A stretch of DNA of 64,000 nt from NCBI GenBank assembly GCA_021373135.1, contig JAJFTH010000003.1, positions 372,001 to 436,000 on the forward strand, given 5' to 3'. The notes below the pieces were generated by a model. The model saw only the letters and a list, made by a program, of their open reading frames with translations, was not told the DNA's origin and ran no database searches. Below are positions 16,974 to 26,150 of this stretch, in pieces. Within the stretch, counting starts at the first letter, position 1. Each line of letters begins with the position of its first letter. Both the position numbers and the translations under genes were made by a program. Origin of the DNA: Bacteroidales bacterium (lineage in GTDB: Bacteria > Bacteroidota > Bacteroidia > Bacteroidales > UBA1402).

Positions 16974-18221
16974 TCATTCTAATAAAGATTCGGCAAGGCC
17001 AATATACTTATCTGTAACAATTTCTTTTGAATAACTCAAATTAATATTATTAAACCCTCTAGCTCCCATTCCCATTAATTCTACCCTATCAATCGACATA
17101 AGCACCTTTACAAGTTGATCCGTTTTCTTACTAAAATCACTTTCATCGATTAGGAAACTACAGTTTTTGTCTTTTAGAAAATTCACAATTGGAGTATTTG
17201 CACCTGAGCACACAAGCATAGGTTTGGCGCAAGCCATAATTGTATATACTTTTGATGGAAATCCGTGTCCATCAGTTTCCGGAGACATAAATATAAATTG
17301 AAGATCGGAATATGCCATTAATGAAGGCATTGATTCTCTCTGTTGATATGGAACAAGATGAACATGACGTAAGTTGCGAATCTTAATTTCATCCTCTAAA
17401 TAATCTTTCATTGTCCCATCACCAATAACAAAAAACTCAATATTTTCATTAATAATCTGAGACGCAACTTCAATTAATAATTTCCAATCTTGTGCATATC
17501 CGATATTACCTGCATACATCAACTTTAGGGAATCAGTAACAGGGAAATAATTAGAATCAACTGTTATTTTATCTATTGATATTGGCTTAAATATGGAGGT
17601 ATCAACAAAATTTGGTATGATATGCAACTTCGATTTATCTTTAAACCTATTGATAATCGTGTCATATAAGACCTTATCAATTGTTGTAACAGAATCCGAA
17701 TGATTGTAAACAAACTTCTCCAACCATTGTAATATGGATATAACTCCTTTTGACTTTAACCCTTTACCTTCAATCAATAAATCCGGATAAACTTCCTGTA
17801 CATTATAGATAACCTTACTTCCTTTCAACTTACCCAGAATAATATTGACTATTCCGATAGTCAATGGCGGAGATGGAGATAAAATGATGTCTATTTTCTT
17901 TTCAAATATACCGAGAAAAAATGATACAATGTGCCAGTAAACAAAGCCAAGAAGTCTCAAATCTGTGCTTTTAAATTTTTTCTGAGGTACATGTATAATT
18001 TTTATGCCATTATAATCACTTACAAAATAAAGCCCACATAATTTACGTTTGAACGGATGTATCTTAAGTTCATTTTCAACAACATTATTATGAGGTGTTG
18101 ATGTAAGCACAACGACCTCATAACCTCTCTCCTTAAATTTAAGAGCTATATCGTTATAAATATATGCTGTTGAAACTCCGTCCGGGTAAAAGGAAAGGCT
18201 ATGTATAAGAATCTTATTCAT
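16974..18221 (-). CDS. wbuB: Glycosyltransferase family 4, WbuB-like
   Basis: The start is set at the ATG at 18221 (MNKILIHSL), giving 415 residues and an 8-bp overlap with the upstream gene; the longer frame would overlap by 74 bp. The GT4 fold shows in the N-terminal DGVSTAYIYND and SPSPPLTIG segments and the C-terminal VIGDGTMKDYLE and DGHGFPSKVYTIMACAKP. WbuB transfers L-FucNAc in enterobacterial O-antigens, and this gene directly follows the three UDP-L-FucNAc genes and precedes a wbuC homologue, so an L-FucNAc transferase role is likely. Confidence 0.8.
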   Translation of the reverse strand: MNKILIHSLSFYPDGVSTAYIYNDIALKFKERGYEVVVLTSTPHNNVVENELKIHPFKRKLCGLYFVSDYNGIKIIHVPQKKFKSTDLRLLGFVYWHIVSFFLGIFEKKIDIILSPSPPLTIGIVNIILGKLKGSKVIYNVQEVYPDLLIEGKGLKSKGVISILQWLEKFVYNHSDSVTTIDKVLYDTIINRFKDKSKLHIIPNFVDTSIFKPISIDKITVDSNYFPVTDSLKLMYAGNIGYAQDWKLLIEVASQIINENIEFFVIGDGTMKDYLEDEIKIRNLRHVHLVPYQQRESMPSLMAYSDLQFIFMSPETDGHGFPSKVYTIMACAKPMLVCSGANTPIVNFLKDKNCSFLIDESDFSKKTDQLVKVLMSIDRVELMGMGARGFNNINLSYSKEIVTDKYIGLAESLLE

Positions 18222-19350
18222 TCCAAACAACCCTTTTAATATAATCCGTATAGGAAATGATGATTCGCACCACCTTATCTGAAACATTAGGCATACTGTA
18301 ATCTACCACAGGACGGAAATTACGCTCCGCTCCTGTCTTCTGATACTGCAGCTGAACCAACCCTTGCATCACCCGTTCGGGATTCAATCCGACCATCATC
18401 ACAGAAGCTTCTTCCATCGCTTCGGGACGTTCATGAGCTTCCCTGATATTCAATGCACAGAAATTCAAGATGGATGACTCTTCTGAAATCGTTCCACTGT
18501 CCGACAAAACAGCCTTTGAATTTACCTGCAATGACAGATAATCGCTCAGCCCCATTGGCTTCATCAATCTAACCTTTTCATGAAATTTCACATTGTGCTT
18601 TTCAATCATCTTACGTGTGCGTGGATGACAAGAAACAATGATTGGAAGTTCAAACTTGTTGGCAATGCCGTTGAGGATTTCCACCAAATTGAAAAAGTTC
18701 TTTTCAGAAACAATATTTTCCTCTCTATGAGCCGAAACAACAAAGTATTCTCCTTTTGCAAGACCTAAAGACTCCAATATCTTTGATTTCTCGACTTTAG
18801 GCAGATACTGATGCAACACTTCAAACATAGGACTGCCAGTCTTAATAATTCTGTCAGGACGCAAACCTTCCGCCAACAGATATTCGCGGGCAACATCACT
18901 GTATGTCATATTGATGTCGCTGATGTGATCCACAATCTTCCGGTTGCTTTCCTCTGGAACACGTTGGTCAAAGCTGCGGTTACCGGCCTCCATGTGGAAA
19001 ATTGGAATGTGTCGTTTCTTGGCAGCGATAGAACACAAGCAGGAGTTGGTATCACCCAACACCAGAAATGCATCCGGTTTCACATCCTCCAAGACTGGAT
19101 CTATATTAATTAATATCTGACCGGCTGTTTCCGTAGCATTCTTACCTGCTGCATTCAGAAAATAATCCGGCTTTCTTAAGCCAAGATCCTCAAAAAATAT
19201 CTCATTCAATTCATAGTCATAATTCTGACCTGTATGAACCAGCACATGATCAATGGCTTCAGAAGCATCCAGCTTTTGAAGTACACATGCCAGTCGTATG
19301 ATTTCAGGGCGTGTGCCCACCACTGTTAGTACTTTTAATTTTTTCATCAT
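18214..19350 (-). CDS. fnlC: UDP-N-acetylglucosamine 2-epimerase family, FnlC/CapG/WbjD type
   Basis: 378 residues, non-hydrolysing UDP-HexNAc 2-epimerase fold. Visible motifs are VGTRPEIIRL near the N-terminus, HTGQNYD, FHMEAGNRSFDQRVPEESNR and SDSGTISEES. The FnlC/CapG/WbjD branch converts the UDP-6-deoxy-talose derivative to UDP-L-FucNAc, the last step of that pathway. The two preceding steps are encoded immediately upstream, which favours this over plain WecB activity. It lies 8 bp after the FnlB-type gene and overlaps the start of the WbuB-like gene. Confidence 0.9.
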   Translation of the reverse strand: MMKKLKVLTVVGTRPEIIRLACVLQKLDASEAIDHVLVHTGQNYDYELNEIFFEDLGLRKPDYFLNAAGKNATETAGQILINIDPVLEDVKPDAFLVLGDTNSCLCSIAAKKRHIPIFHMEAGNRSFDQRVPEESNRKIVDHISDINMTYSDVAREYLLAEGLRPDRIIKTGSPMFEVLHQYLPKVEKSKILESLGLAKGEYFVVSAHREENIVSEKNFFNLVEILNGIANKFELPIIVSCHPRTRKMIEKHNVKFHEKVRLMKPMGLSDYLSLQVNSKAVLSDSGTISEESSILNFCALNIREAHERPEAMEEASVMMVGLNPERVMQGLVQLQYQKTGAERNFRPVVDYSMPNVSDKVVRIIISYTDYIKRVVWNE

Positions 19351-19358
19351 CGAATTCT

Positions 19359-20492
19359 TTAAGCTTGTTCGAAAAAGGTATCCCCGTCTTCGGGATCATA
19401 CCATTCATTGATCCAGAATTGCGTATAAAGTTCTTCTGATCCTATATTTGTAATGTTGTGGGTAAACCAAATGGGCATATCCACATAAGAAGGTTCATTC
19501 CCATCCAAATAGAAATTCAGCACTTCATCTGTCCCAATCTTTCGCAACTGTATCCGAGCTTTTCCTTTTATAACAGTAAAACGTTCAATCTTGCGGGTAT
19601 GGTAATGATTGCCTCTTGTTATACCAGGTATAGTCGTTGAAAAAGATATCTGGCCTCCTATTCCCAATTTGATTGTTTCAACAAAGATACCTCTGGAATC
19701 TGCATGTTGGACCAATTTTACAGGAAAATAGCTGGCATTATCCATGTAGCATCTGAATGTGTTGAACAGATTTATATCGTTTCTATCTTTCAGCTCAGGA
19801 ATGAAACCTTTTTCAAAATATAAATCCTTAAACTGTTCAAACAAAGACAGTATTTCAGTCACTTTCCTTTCAAAATCATATGGAACAGCATCTCGTTCCA
19901 CAACAGGCAATGCAGACTGCTGAACCTCTCTCATTTTATCAAGGATATGATTACAAAGGCTCCCAACATAGATCAAACGGACATCACCGTCCTGTATTAC
20001 CTGAGGCTTTTCTCCATGAGTCAATTTATAACAGAAAGTCGCGATAAACGAGTTATAGTCTGGACGGCCAAATGGGCCATAGACATTGGGGACAACCATT
20101 CCGGTAAAAGAAGCATTATTCCGTTTTGCCCATTGTTCCAGCAATGAACGTCCCTCTCGTTTTGACTTGCCATACTCATTATCTCTTTCCTCTTGTGTTG
20201 AAGAAGAAAATAGAACATGAGGCTTTACTTGCTCGGCCTCCATAGCCTCTATGAGTTGATTCACCAATTTCAGATTGGTTTCATAAATCACCTGAGGGTC
20301 AGGATGTCTGTTCATGGCTGCAAGATGAACAATGACATCACATTGCTTGATAAACCGGCGTAAATCTGCATTATTCTGGAAATATGCATCTTCGAACGGG
20401 ATACGTTCAAATTCATTTGGAAATAAACCCAACGTATTGTAAAGATGAGTGCCAACAAATCCGGGTTGGCCGGTTATGCCTACTTTTATCAT
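19359..20492 (-). CDS. fnlB: Bifunctional UDP-sugar reductase/epimerase, FnlB/CapF/WbjC type
   Basis: 377 residues with the two domains typical of CapF. The N-terminal SDR domain has GITGQPGFVG at 5-14 and the pair Tyr107/Lys111 (YGKSK). The C-terminal cupin domain has His296 and His298 (RGNHYHTRKIERF). In CapF the cupin epimerises and the SDR reduces the 4-keto intermediate, giving UDP-2-acetamido-2,6-dideoxy-L-talose. It overlaps the FnlA-type gene by 4 bp (ATGA), a sign of translational coupling. Confidence 0.93.
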   Translation of the reverse strand: MIKVGITGQPGFVGTHLYNTLGLFPNEFERIPFEDAYFQNNADLRRFIKQCDVIVHLAAMNRHPDPQVIYETNLKLVNQLIEAMEAEQVKPHVLFSSSTQEERDNEYGKSKREGRSLLEQWAKRNNASFTGMVVPNVYGPFGRPDYNSFIATFCYKLTHGEKPQVIQDGDVRLIYVGSLCNHILDKMREVQQSALPVVERDAVPYDFERKVTEILSLFEQFKDLYFEKGFIPELKDRNDINLFNTFRCYMDNASYFPVKLVQHADSRGIFVETIKLGIGGQISFSTTIPGITRGNHYHTRKIERFTVIKGKARIQLRKIGTDEVLNFYLDGNEPSYVDMPIWFTHNITNIGSEELYTQFWINEWYDPEDGDTFFEQA

Positions 20493-21508
20493 AATCCAAG
20501 ATCTTCTTTAATCATATCCAGTTTAAGCAAGAGCTTCTGCATGCCTTCCACATCCAAGCGGGACGTATTTTGAGAATGATAATCCTCAATCTTGGCCACC
20601 TTTTCCTCCCCTTCCACGAAATATTTATCGTAATTCAAATCACGCGTATCGCAAGGAATGCGATAATAGTTACCCATATCTTCACTTTTGGACATCTCTT
20701 CCCGGGTTACCAACGTTTCATACAATTTCTCTCCGTGACGGGTTCCTATCACTTTAATTTTAGTATCTGATTGATATAGACCTATCAAAGATTTTGCCAA
20801 CACCTCCAAGGTTGCTGCAGGAGCCTTCTGAACAAACAGATCGCCATTCTCTCCATGTTGAAATGCATATAAGACCAAATCAACAGCATCATCTAGCGTC
20901 ATCATGAAGCGAGTCATATTGGGATCTGTAACTGTGATATCGTTTCCGGCTTTCATCTGATCAATCCACAATGGAATAACGGAACCACGACTGGCCATCA
21001 CATTACCATATCGGGTACAGCAAATGGTAGTTGCAGCACCTTTGCTCAAAGCACGGGCTTTAGCGATAGCCACCTTCTCCATCATGGCTTTGGATATGCC
21101 CATGGCATTGATTGGGTAACAAGCTTTGTCTGTAGACAATACGACAACATTCCTGACACCATGCTCAATAGCTGAATCCAACACATTCTCTGTCCCCATG
21201 ACATTGGTACGGACGGCCTGCATAGGGAAAAACTCACAAGAAGGGACCTGTTTCAGTGCTGCCGCCGAAAAAACAAAATCCACCCCATTCATTGCTCCAT
21301 CAATAGAACGTTTATCGCGTACATCTCCAATGTAAAATTTCACTTTGGGATTCTGTAAACGATGACGCATATCATCCTGCTTCTTCTCATCTCGTGAAAA
21401 AATACGGATTTCTTTGATATCCGAGTCTATAAAACGGTTTAATACAGCGTTACCAAATGAACCTGTTCCACCTGTTATCAATAAAATCTTGTTTTTAAAT
21501 AATGACAT
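20489..21508 (-). CDS. fnlA: UDP-GlcNAc 4,6-dehydratase/5-epimerase, FnlA/CapE/WbjB type (copy A)
   Basis: 339 residues. The cofactor motif TGGTGSFG is at 12-19. The usual SDR Tyr-x3-Lys is Met136-x3-Lys140 (NAMGISK), the CapE-type variant, preceded by STDKA at 125-129. CapE-type enzymes dehydrate and epimerise UDP-GlcNAc, the first step toward UDP-L-FucNAc. The FnlB and FnlC genes follow directly. A second, very similar copy lies at 52370-53389. Confidence 0.93.
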   Translation of the reverse strand: MSLFKNKILLITGGTGSFGNAVLNRFIDSDIKEIRIFSRDEKKQDDMRHRLQNPKVKFYIGDVRDKRSIDGAMNGVDFVFSAAALKQVPSCEFFPMQAVRTNVMGTENVLDSAIEHGVRNVVVLSTDKACYPINAMGISKAMMEKVAIAKARALSKGAATTICCTRYGNVMASRGSVIPLWIDQMKAGNDITVTDPNMTRFMMTLDDAVDLVLYAFQHGENGDLFVQKAPAATLEVLAKSLIGLYQSDTKIKVIGTRHGEKLYETLVTREEMSKSEDMGNYYRIPCDTRDLNYDKYFVEGEEKVAKIEDYHSQNTSRLDVEGMQKLLLKLDMIKEDLGL

Positions 21509-21537
21509 ATCCTTTGGTTTATTATTTTAAAGTATGG

Positions 21538-22536
21538 TTAATTTCTATTCAGAATAGTTTCTATTTTTCGAAGTCTGCCATTAAAGTCATAATTATTTAA
21601 GATTCTTTGATGTGCCTTTTCAAGGATATATTGATCGAAAGATTCAATTCTATCATAAATTAAATTGTCAAATTTACCAATATCTACCAGAATCCCGCTA
21701 TCTCCCACCACTTCTTTAAGCCCACCTTTTCCTGAATTAATAATCACACATTTGGCTGCCAATGCCTCCAGAGCTGCAAGTCCAAATCCTTCTGTCCGAG
21801 ACATCTGAAAATAATATCTGGATTTCCTGAGATAATCTATCTTCATACTTTCATCAATAGCACCGGTAAAAAATACTTTACCGGTTAAGCCCATTTCATC
21901 AATCATTGATTTCAAATACTCCGTCCCGACGCCCTCTTTACCAATAATGAAATATATAGATTCATTGAATTTAGGAAACGATAAAAGATAGTTGAAATAT
22001 TGCAACGAAATATCAATTCCTTTTCTTTGAACATTCCTGACACTTTCCATCCAACAGATAGTGACAAAATTGTTGGCCTTTTCCTCCAAGTTACAGGAAA
22101 AATCATTGATTTTAATAGCGTGATAAACCAAATCCAATTTGGAAGGCAACTTATTCTTATAAACGTTTCTCACGTTCTTTAAATCTGATTCAGACACAAT
22201 GATACAATCTTTTGAAAGACAACGGCATAAACGAAATAGCAAACGTTGTCTTTTATAACGGAATTTATTAGCATAATCCGGATCAAGGTCATCAATTCCA
22301 CCTGTAAAATACACTTTCTTAAGACGGAATCTGGCTATGAGAGCAGGCAATATACCTTTAGTATAAAAGAATATATATGCTATATCATATTTCAGCCTGA
22401 AAAAATCAAGATAATTATTGCTCAGTGTTACCTCATACCCTAAGCTTCTTAGTATCTCAACCTCTAATATATAAAATTTCTGAGTATGAAATAAGGATAC
22501 ATCAGTGACAGCAGCATAAAAAAGTATCTGTTTCAT
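21538..22536 (-). CDS. Glycosyltransferase family 4
   Basis: 332 residues, GT-B fold. The C-terminal half carries FFTGAIDESMKIDYLRKSRYYF and the family EX7E motif (EGFGLAALE), which binds the nucleotide-sugar donor. The N-terminal half is diverged and short for the family. It overlaps the upstream transferase gene by 4 bp and belongs to system A. Donor and acceptor are unknown. Confidence 0.82.
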   Translation of the reverse strand: MKQILFYAAVTDVSLFHTQKFYILEVEILRSLGYEVTLSNNYLDFFRLKYDIAYIFFYTKGILPALIARFRLKKVYFTGGIDDLDPDYANKFRYKRQRLLFRLCRCLSKDCIIVSESDLKNVRNVYKNKLPSKLDLVYHAIKINDFSCNLEEKANNFVTICWMESVRNVQRKGIDISLQYFNYLLSFPKFNESIYFIIGKEGVGTEYLKSMIDEMGLTGKVFFTGAIDESMKIDYLRKSRYYFQMSRTEGFGLAALEALAAKCVIINSGKGGLKEVVGDSGILVDIGKFDNLIYDRIESFDQYILEKAHQRILNNYDFNGRLRKIETILNRN

Positions 22537-23738
22537 AATGTACTAATAAAATTTAGAATCCTCTTTGACTGCACTTTGGCATTTTTATTTTGCAGTATGA
22601 ATTGTCTAGCTTTAGCACCAAATTCATTCAATTCGTACTGTTCCTTGCTACACCAATCAACTATGGTGTCCTTCATGTCTTCAACAGATAGTCCATTAAT
22701 ATAAACCAAGAATTCATCATATTCGGGTGGAATACCCGCCAAATGATACATCAATGTAGGCGTCCCGGAAGCCATATATTCCATTGTTTTGGAAGGAAAA
22801 GAGTATTTGGTATATTCTGAATCCGGCTGACGGGGATTTATCAGAAGTGTAACCTGACGTTGCAGTGCAAGCACTTCTTCCCGTTTTAAAAAGCCATGAA
22901 ATTTAATCCGTCGATCCTTCTCCGCATAAGCTTGAATCATGCTTTTCATACTACCGTCACCACATATCCACAACTCATAATCCTGATCCATCAAACCAAA
23001 AGCTTTCAATAAGACATCTAGTCCGAACCGACTATCCAATTTACCTGTATAGAGCAAGACCTTCTTCTCCGATTTAGCAACAACCTTGTTTTCTGAATCA
23101 TTATAAATTCCCTCCAACAAAATCCATGGTTGCGTTGTCAAATGAAGGTGTACAGCCATATGCTTCGTCAATAAAATATAGGCATCAATATTTTTATAAA
23201 CAGCATAGACAGCATTGATCATTGATTTGGAAATAAATGCTGGTATCAAACGGTTAGTTTCACCAAAATATTCAGGAAGATCCAATGCAATAACGATGAT
23301 TTTGATGTCACGATCAATAGCCTTGGCCGAAAGTGCAGCTTTTAAGTAGAAAGGTAGCAAACTGTAAACTATGATTACTTTCTTGCCTTGTGTCTTCTTT
23401 GCCCACTTTTTTACGTACAGGGTGGCATGATACTGAATGCTGTATCTTTTGAAATAAACCAAATTAACAAAACCTACACAAGAAGAATTCTTACCACAAT
23501 ACTGAAAAGTACTGCTCTTAAACAGCCATTTTTTATATCTTTGAGGAAAACTACCTACATAAGGAATTGTAACTACAGACATGTCCGTGCCCAGCTCCTT
23601 CCATCCACTCAACAAGGCTTGTTGAAATGTATCTGCAGAAATAACCATTGGACCTTTTGAATCCCTCCAGATTTCCTCTTTTCTGCTGTTTGGAAAAAAA
23701 GACCCTAAAAATAATATCTCGGTATTTTCTGAAACCAT
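22533..23738 (-). CDS. Glycosyltransferase, GT4-like
   Basis: 401 residues, GT-B type. The donor-binding half shows LLYTGKLDSRFGLDVLLKAF, WICGDGSMKSMI and a YSFPSKTMEYMASGTPTL segment, in which SFPSK and EYMASG replace the canonical EX7E motif. No signal peptide or membrane helices, so it probably acts at the cytoplasmic face on the lipid-linked repeat. Start at 23738 follows the upstream gene by 10 bp. Confidence 0.82.
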   Translation of the reverse strand: MVSENTEILFLGSFFPNSRKEEIWRDSKGPMVISADTFQQALLSGWKELGTDMSVVTIPYVGSFPQRYKKWLFKSSTFQYCGKNSSCVGFVNLVYFKRYSIQYHATLYVKKWAKKTQGKKVIIVYSLLPFYLKAALSAKAIDRDIKIIVIALDLPEYFGETNRLIPAFISKSMINAVYAVYKNIDAYILLTKHMAVHLHLTTQPWILLEGIYNDSENKVVAKSEKKVLLYTGKLDSRFGLDVLLKAFGLMDQDYELWICGDGSMKSMIQAYAEKDRRIKFHGFLKREEVLALQRQVTLLINPRQPDSEYTKYSFPSKTMEYMASGTPTLMYHLAGIPPEYDEFLVYINGLSVEDMKDTIVDWCSKEQYELNEFGAKARQFILQNKNAKVQSKRILNFISTL

Positions 23739-23748
23739 ATTAATAACC

Positions 23749-24951
23749 TCAAAGATATGAATTGATAATCGATTCGTAGAATTGCATGTGCTTTTGCTCT
23801 ACTACACTGCCTGAATATTCTTCCAACAACACAGTAGTGCCATTATTAACGAGCGACGATGCATAAGATTTATCCGTTACTATTTTCATCATTGCATTCA
23901 TAATTGACTCAGGATTGGTAATATCACAAAGGCATCCACATTTGCCCTGTTTCAATACAAAAGGTACTGCACCTGACTTTTCACCACCAATCACAGGAAC
24001 ACGTCTTGCCATACCTTCCAGTAATATATTCCCAAAAGTCTCTTCCAAAGAAGGATGTACCAAACAAGTCACTTCGTCAAACAGCTCCATCAAACGCGCA
24101 TGATCCACATATCCCGGAAATTCTACATTTATCAACCAATTTTGCTTTTTCCATTTTTGATACAAGTTCCCTGCAAAATCGACCTTGCCTATCATGAGCA
24201 ATCTGGCACCCGGAAAGTAATGAAGAAACAAAGAGAACGCTTCTATCAATACATCGCAGTTCTTGCGATGATCATCAACTTCAGGCGAAATGGAAATGAA
24301 AGTATTATGCTGTGGATAATTGTCCCTTTCCCTCAATATGTATGAATCCTCAATGGAATTGAAAATGATGGGTACTTCATAATCAGGATGTACACTAAAG
24401 ATACGTTGTTGGGTGTAATAGCTATTCGATACAAAATGAATCTTTGAATGGTTCAACACCCTCCTTGACATCCACTTTTTTTGCAACCACAACAGCTTCG
24501 CTTTAACTCCTGACACCGTGGAATACACATACGGTGCCCAATCACGGGCCGTACAAACAATAGGTACCTTATCTGTAAAAGAGCAACAGGCGTCTGCAAA
24601 ATGATAAGTCCACTGAGCATGCAATATCTCCACACCCTCAAGATTCTTCAATATGCACTGCCTGATTTTTTTTGAATACTCAGACAGAATAAAAAAATGT
24701 AGATATCGGTGTCTTATTTTAAATCCGACCACATGCACAGTAATCTGTTTACCATTCAAGGTCGTATCTTCATAAGCATTGTGATCTCCGGTAAAAACAA
24801 CCACCTGATGTCCGGCATTCAGGAAAGATTTGACCAAAACATTGACAGCAGTAGCCGTTTCATTTACAGATCTGACTTTTGATTTACTTTCTTCCGAAAA
24901 ATAACCAAAAACAGCATATGGATTAAAATAACCGACAATTCCAATTTTCAT
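23749..24951 (-). CDS. Glycosyltransferase family 4
   Basis: 400 residues. N-terminal MKIGIVGYFNPYAV with a later GHQVVVFTGDHNAY acceptor-domain pattern; C-terminal half with ISPEVDDHRKNCDVLIEAF, GYVDHARLMELFDEVTCLVHPS and the EX7E motif (EETFGNILLE). Part of system A; the linkage it forms is unknown. Sits 17 bp after the polymerase gene. Confidence 0.85.
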   Translation of the reverse strand: MKIGIVGYFNPYAVFGYFSEESKSKVRSVNETATAVNVLVKSFLNAGHQVVVFTGDHNAYEDTTLNGKQITVHVVGFKIRHRYLHFFILSEYSKKIRQCILKNLEGVEILHAQWTYHFADACCSFTDKVPIVCTARDWAPYVYSTVSGVKAKLLWLQKKWMSRRVLNHSKIHFVSNSYYTQQRIFSVHPDYEVPIIFNSIEDSYILRERDNYPQHNTFISISPEVDDHRKNCDVLIEAFSLFLHYFPGARLLMIGKVDFAGNLYQKWKKQNWLINVEFPGYVDHARLMELFDEVTCLVHPSLEETFGNILLEGMARRVPVIGGEKSGAVPFVLKQGKCGCLCDITNPESIMNAMMKIVTDKSYASSLVNNGTTVLLEEYSGSVVEQKHMQFYESIINSYL

Positions 24952-24968
24952 ATAATAAAAAGAAAATA

Positions 24969-26132
24969 TTAAAAACTACCAAAAAGTTTTGCTCTCATAG
25001 GATCAATCTGCTTATCGAAAACCGTATAATATGGATAAAATTGCACAATGTTCTTATCATAGTAAGTCGTATTTGTCTGGAACAAATCATTGATGGGAGA
25101 AAACGTAAAAAGCACTATACAAAGAACAATGATGGATCTTCTGAAACTCGTAAACTTGTAAATCGGAAAGTTGATCACAAAATTCGCCAACAAATAGATA
25201 AAGAGCGGCATCAAATAAAAATTTAACCTGGCAAAAATCGGGATTGAAGCATTGATATCCTTGAGGAAAACAAAGGCAATGACGACCAGCAAATCGGCGG
25301 TCGATCTGCACAGATCAAATTTATAATTGAAATAAATGACAATTATGTACAATAAAGTCATAAAAGAGATGACCTTTGTAATATTGTTCTGACCATACTT
25401 TTCGCTGGTCAAATAAACATTTCCCATGAATTCAATGTCAGACCCACCAAACTTAGACAGATATCCCAGAATATATTCAGTCAATGGAAATGTTTTTGTC
25501 ACCACAGAACTGATAATAAACAAGACAAATATCGTTGCAAATGATTTATTGTTGATATGAATCAACTGCAAAAGAGGCAAAAATAACAATATGGCCGCAG
25601 TATTATGGAACATGATGGCACCAAATACAACAAGATAATACTTGAGCCATTTTTTATCAGTATAGTAATTGTATCCAAATAGAAAGATTGCTATAGCAAA
25701 CGATTGTCTAATCAGGTTGAAATTGAAATCCAGATAAAGGAAAATCGCATAAAATAAAATGCAGGTAAAGATGGCTTTGGTCCTTCTTTTGAAAAAGAGG
25801 AAAAAAGCCAAATTCAAAATCACTGCCTGAATAATTTTCATCGTTACATAATCATGTGATATCAGTTTGCACAAGTTTAGCAACAAAAGCCACCCAAACT
25901 GCCTATTACTCAAACTAAATATATTACTCCAATTAATGTCTTTCCATTGAATTCTATCATATTCGTACATATAAGGAGGTGTATCAGAACCTATAGAATA
26001 CTGAAATGCTGATACAAAAATGAACCAGCACATCAATACATAATACGACGTCATTCTGTTGTAAATATTACCATTGATATCGTAATGAAACACCAAAATC
26101 AATACCACCAATATGGTTAAAATATAAATCAT
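24969..26132 (-). CDS. wzy: Polysaccharide polymerase, EpsG/Wzy family (system A)
   Basis: 387 residues with about ten hydrophobic helices. The N-terminal region with SIGSDTPPYMYEYDR and the following NRQFGWLLLLN resembles EpsG-type proteins, and the RQSFAIAIFLFGYNYY segment is typical. These proteins join repeat units on the periplasmic side. It is next to Wzx, as is common. Sequence conservation in this family is low, so the assignment relies on topology, these motifs and position. Confidence 0.8.
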   Translation of the reverse strand: MIYILTILVVLILVFHYDINGNIYNRMTSYYVLMCWFIFVSAFQYSIGSDTPPYMYEYDRIQWKDINWSNIFSLSNRQFGWLLLLNLCKLISHDYVTMKIIQAVILNLAFFLFFKRRTKAIFTCILFYAIFLYLDFNFNLIRQSFAIAIFLFGYNYYTDKKWLKYYLVVFGAIMFHNTAAILLFLPLLQLIHINNKSFATIFVLFIISSVVTKTFPLTEYILGYLSKFGGSDIEFMGNVYLTSEKYGQNNITKVISFMTLLYIIVIYFNYKFDLCRSTADLLVVIAFVFLKDINASIPIFARLNFYLMPLFIYLLANFVINFPIYKFTSFRRSIIVLCIVLFTFSPINDLFQTNTTYYDKNIVQFYPYYTVFDKQIDPMRAKLFGSF

Positions 26133-26150
26133 AATATTCTCAAATTCCTG

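Noticed and set aside
18222..18287. N-terminal extension of the WbuB-like transferase
   Set aside because: It would overlap the 2-epimerase gene by 74 bp and precedes the natural start MNKILIHS.
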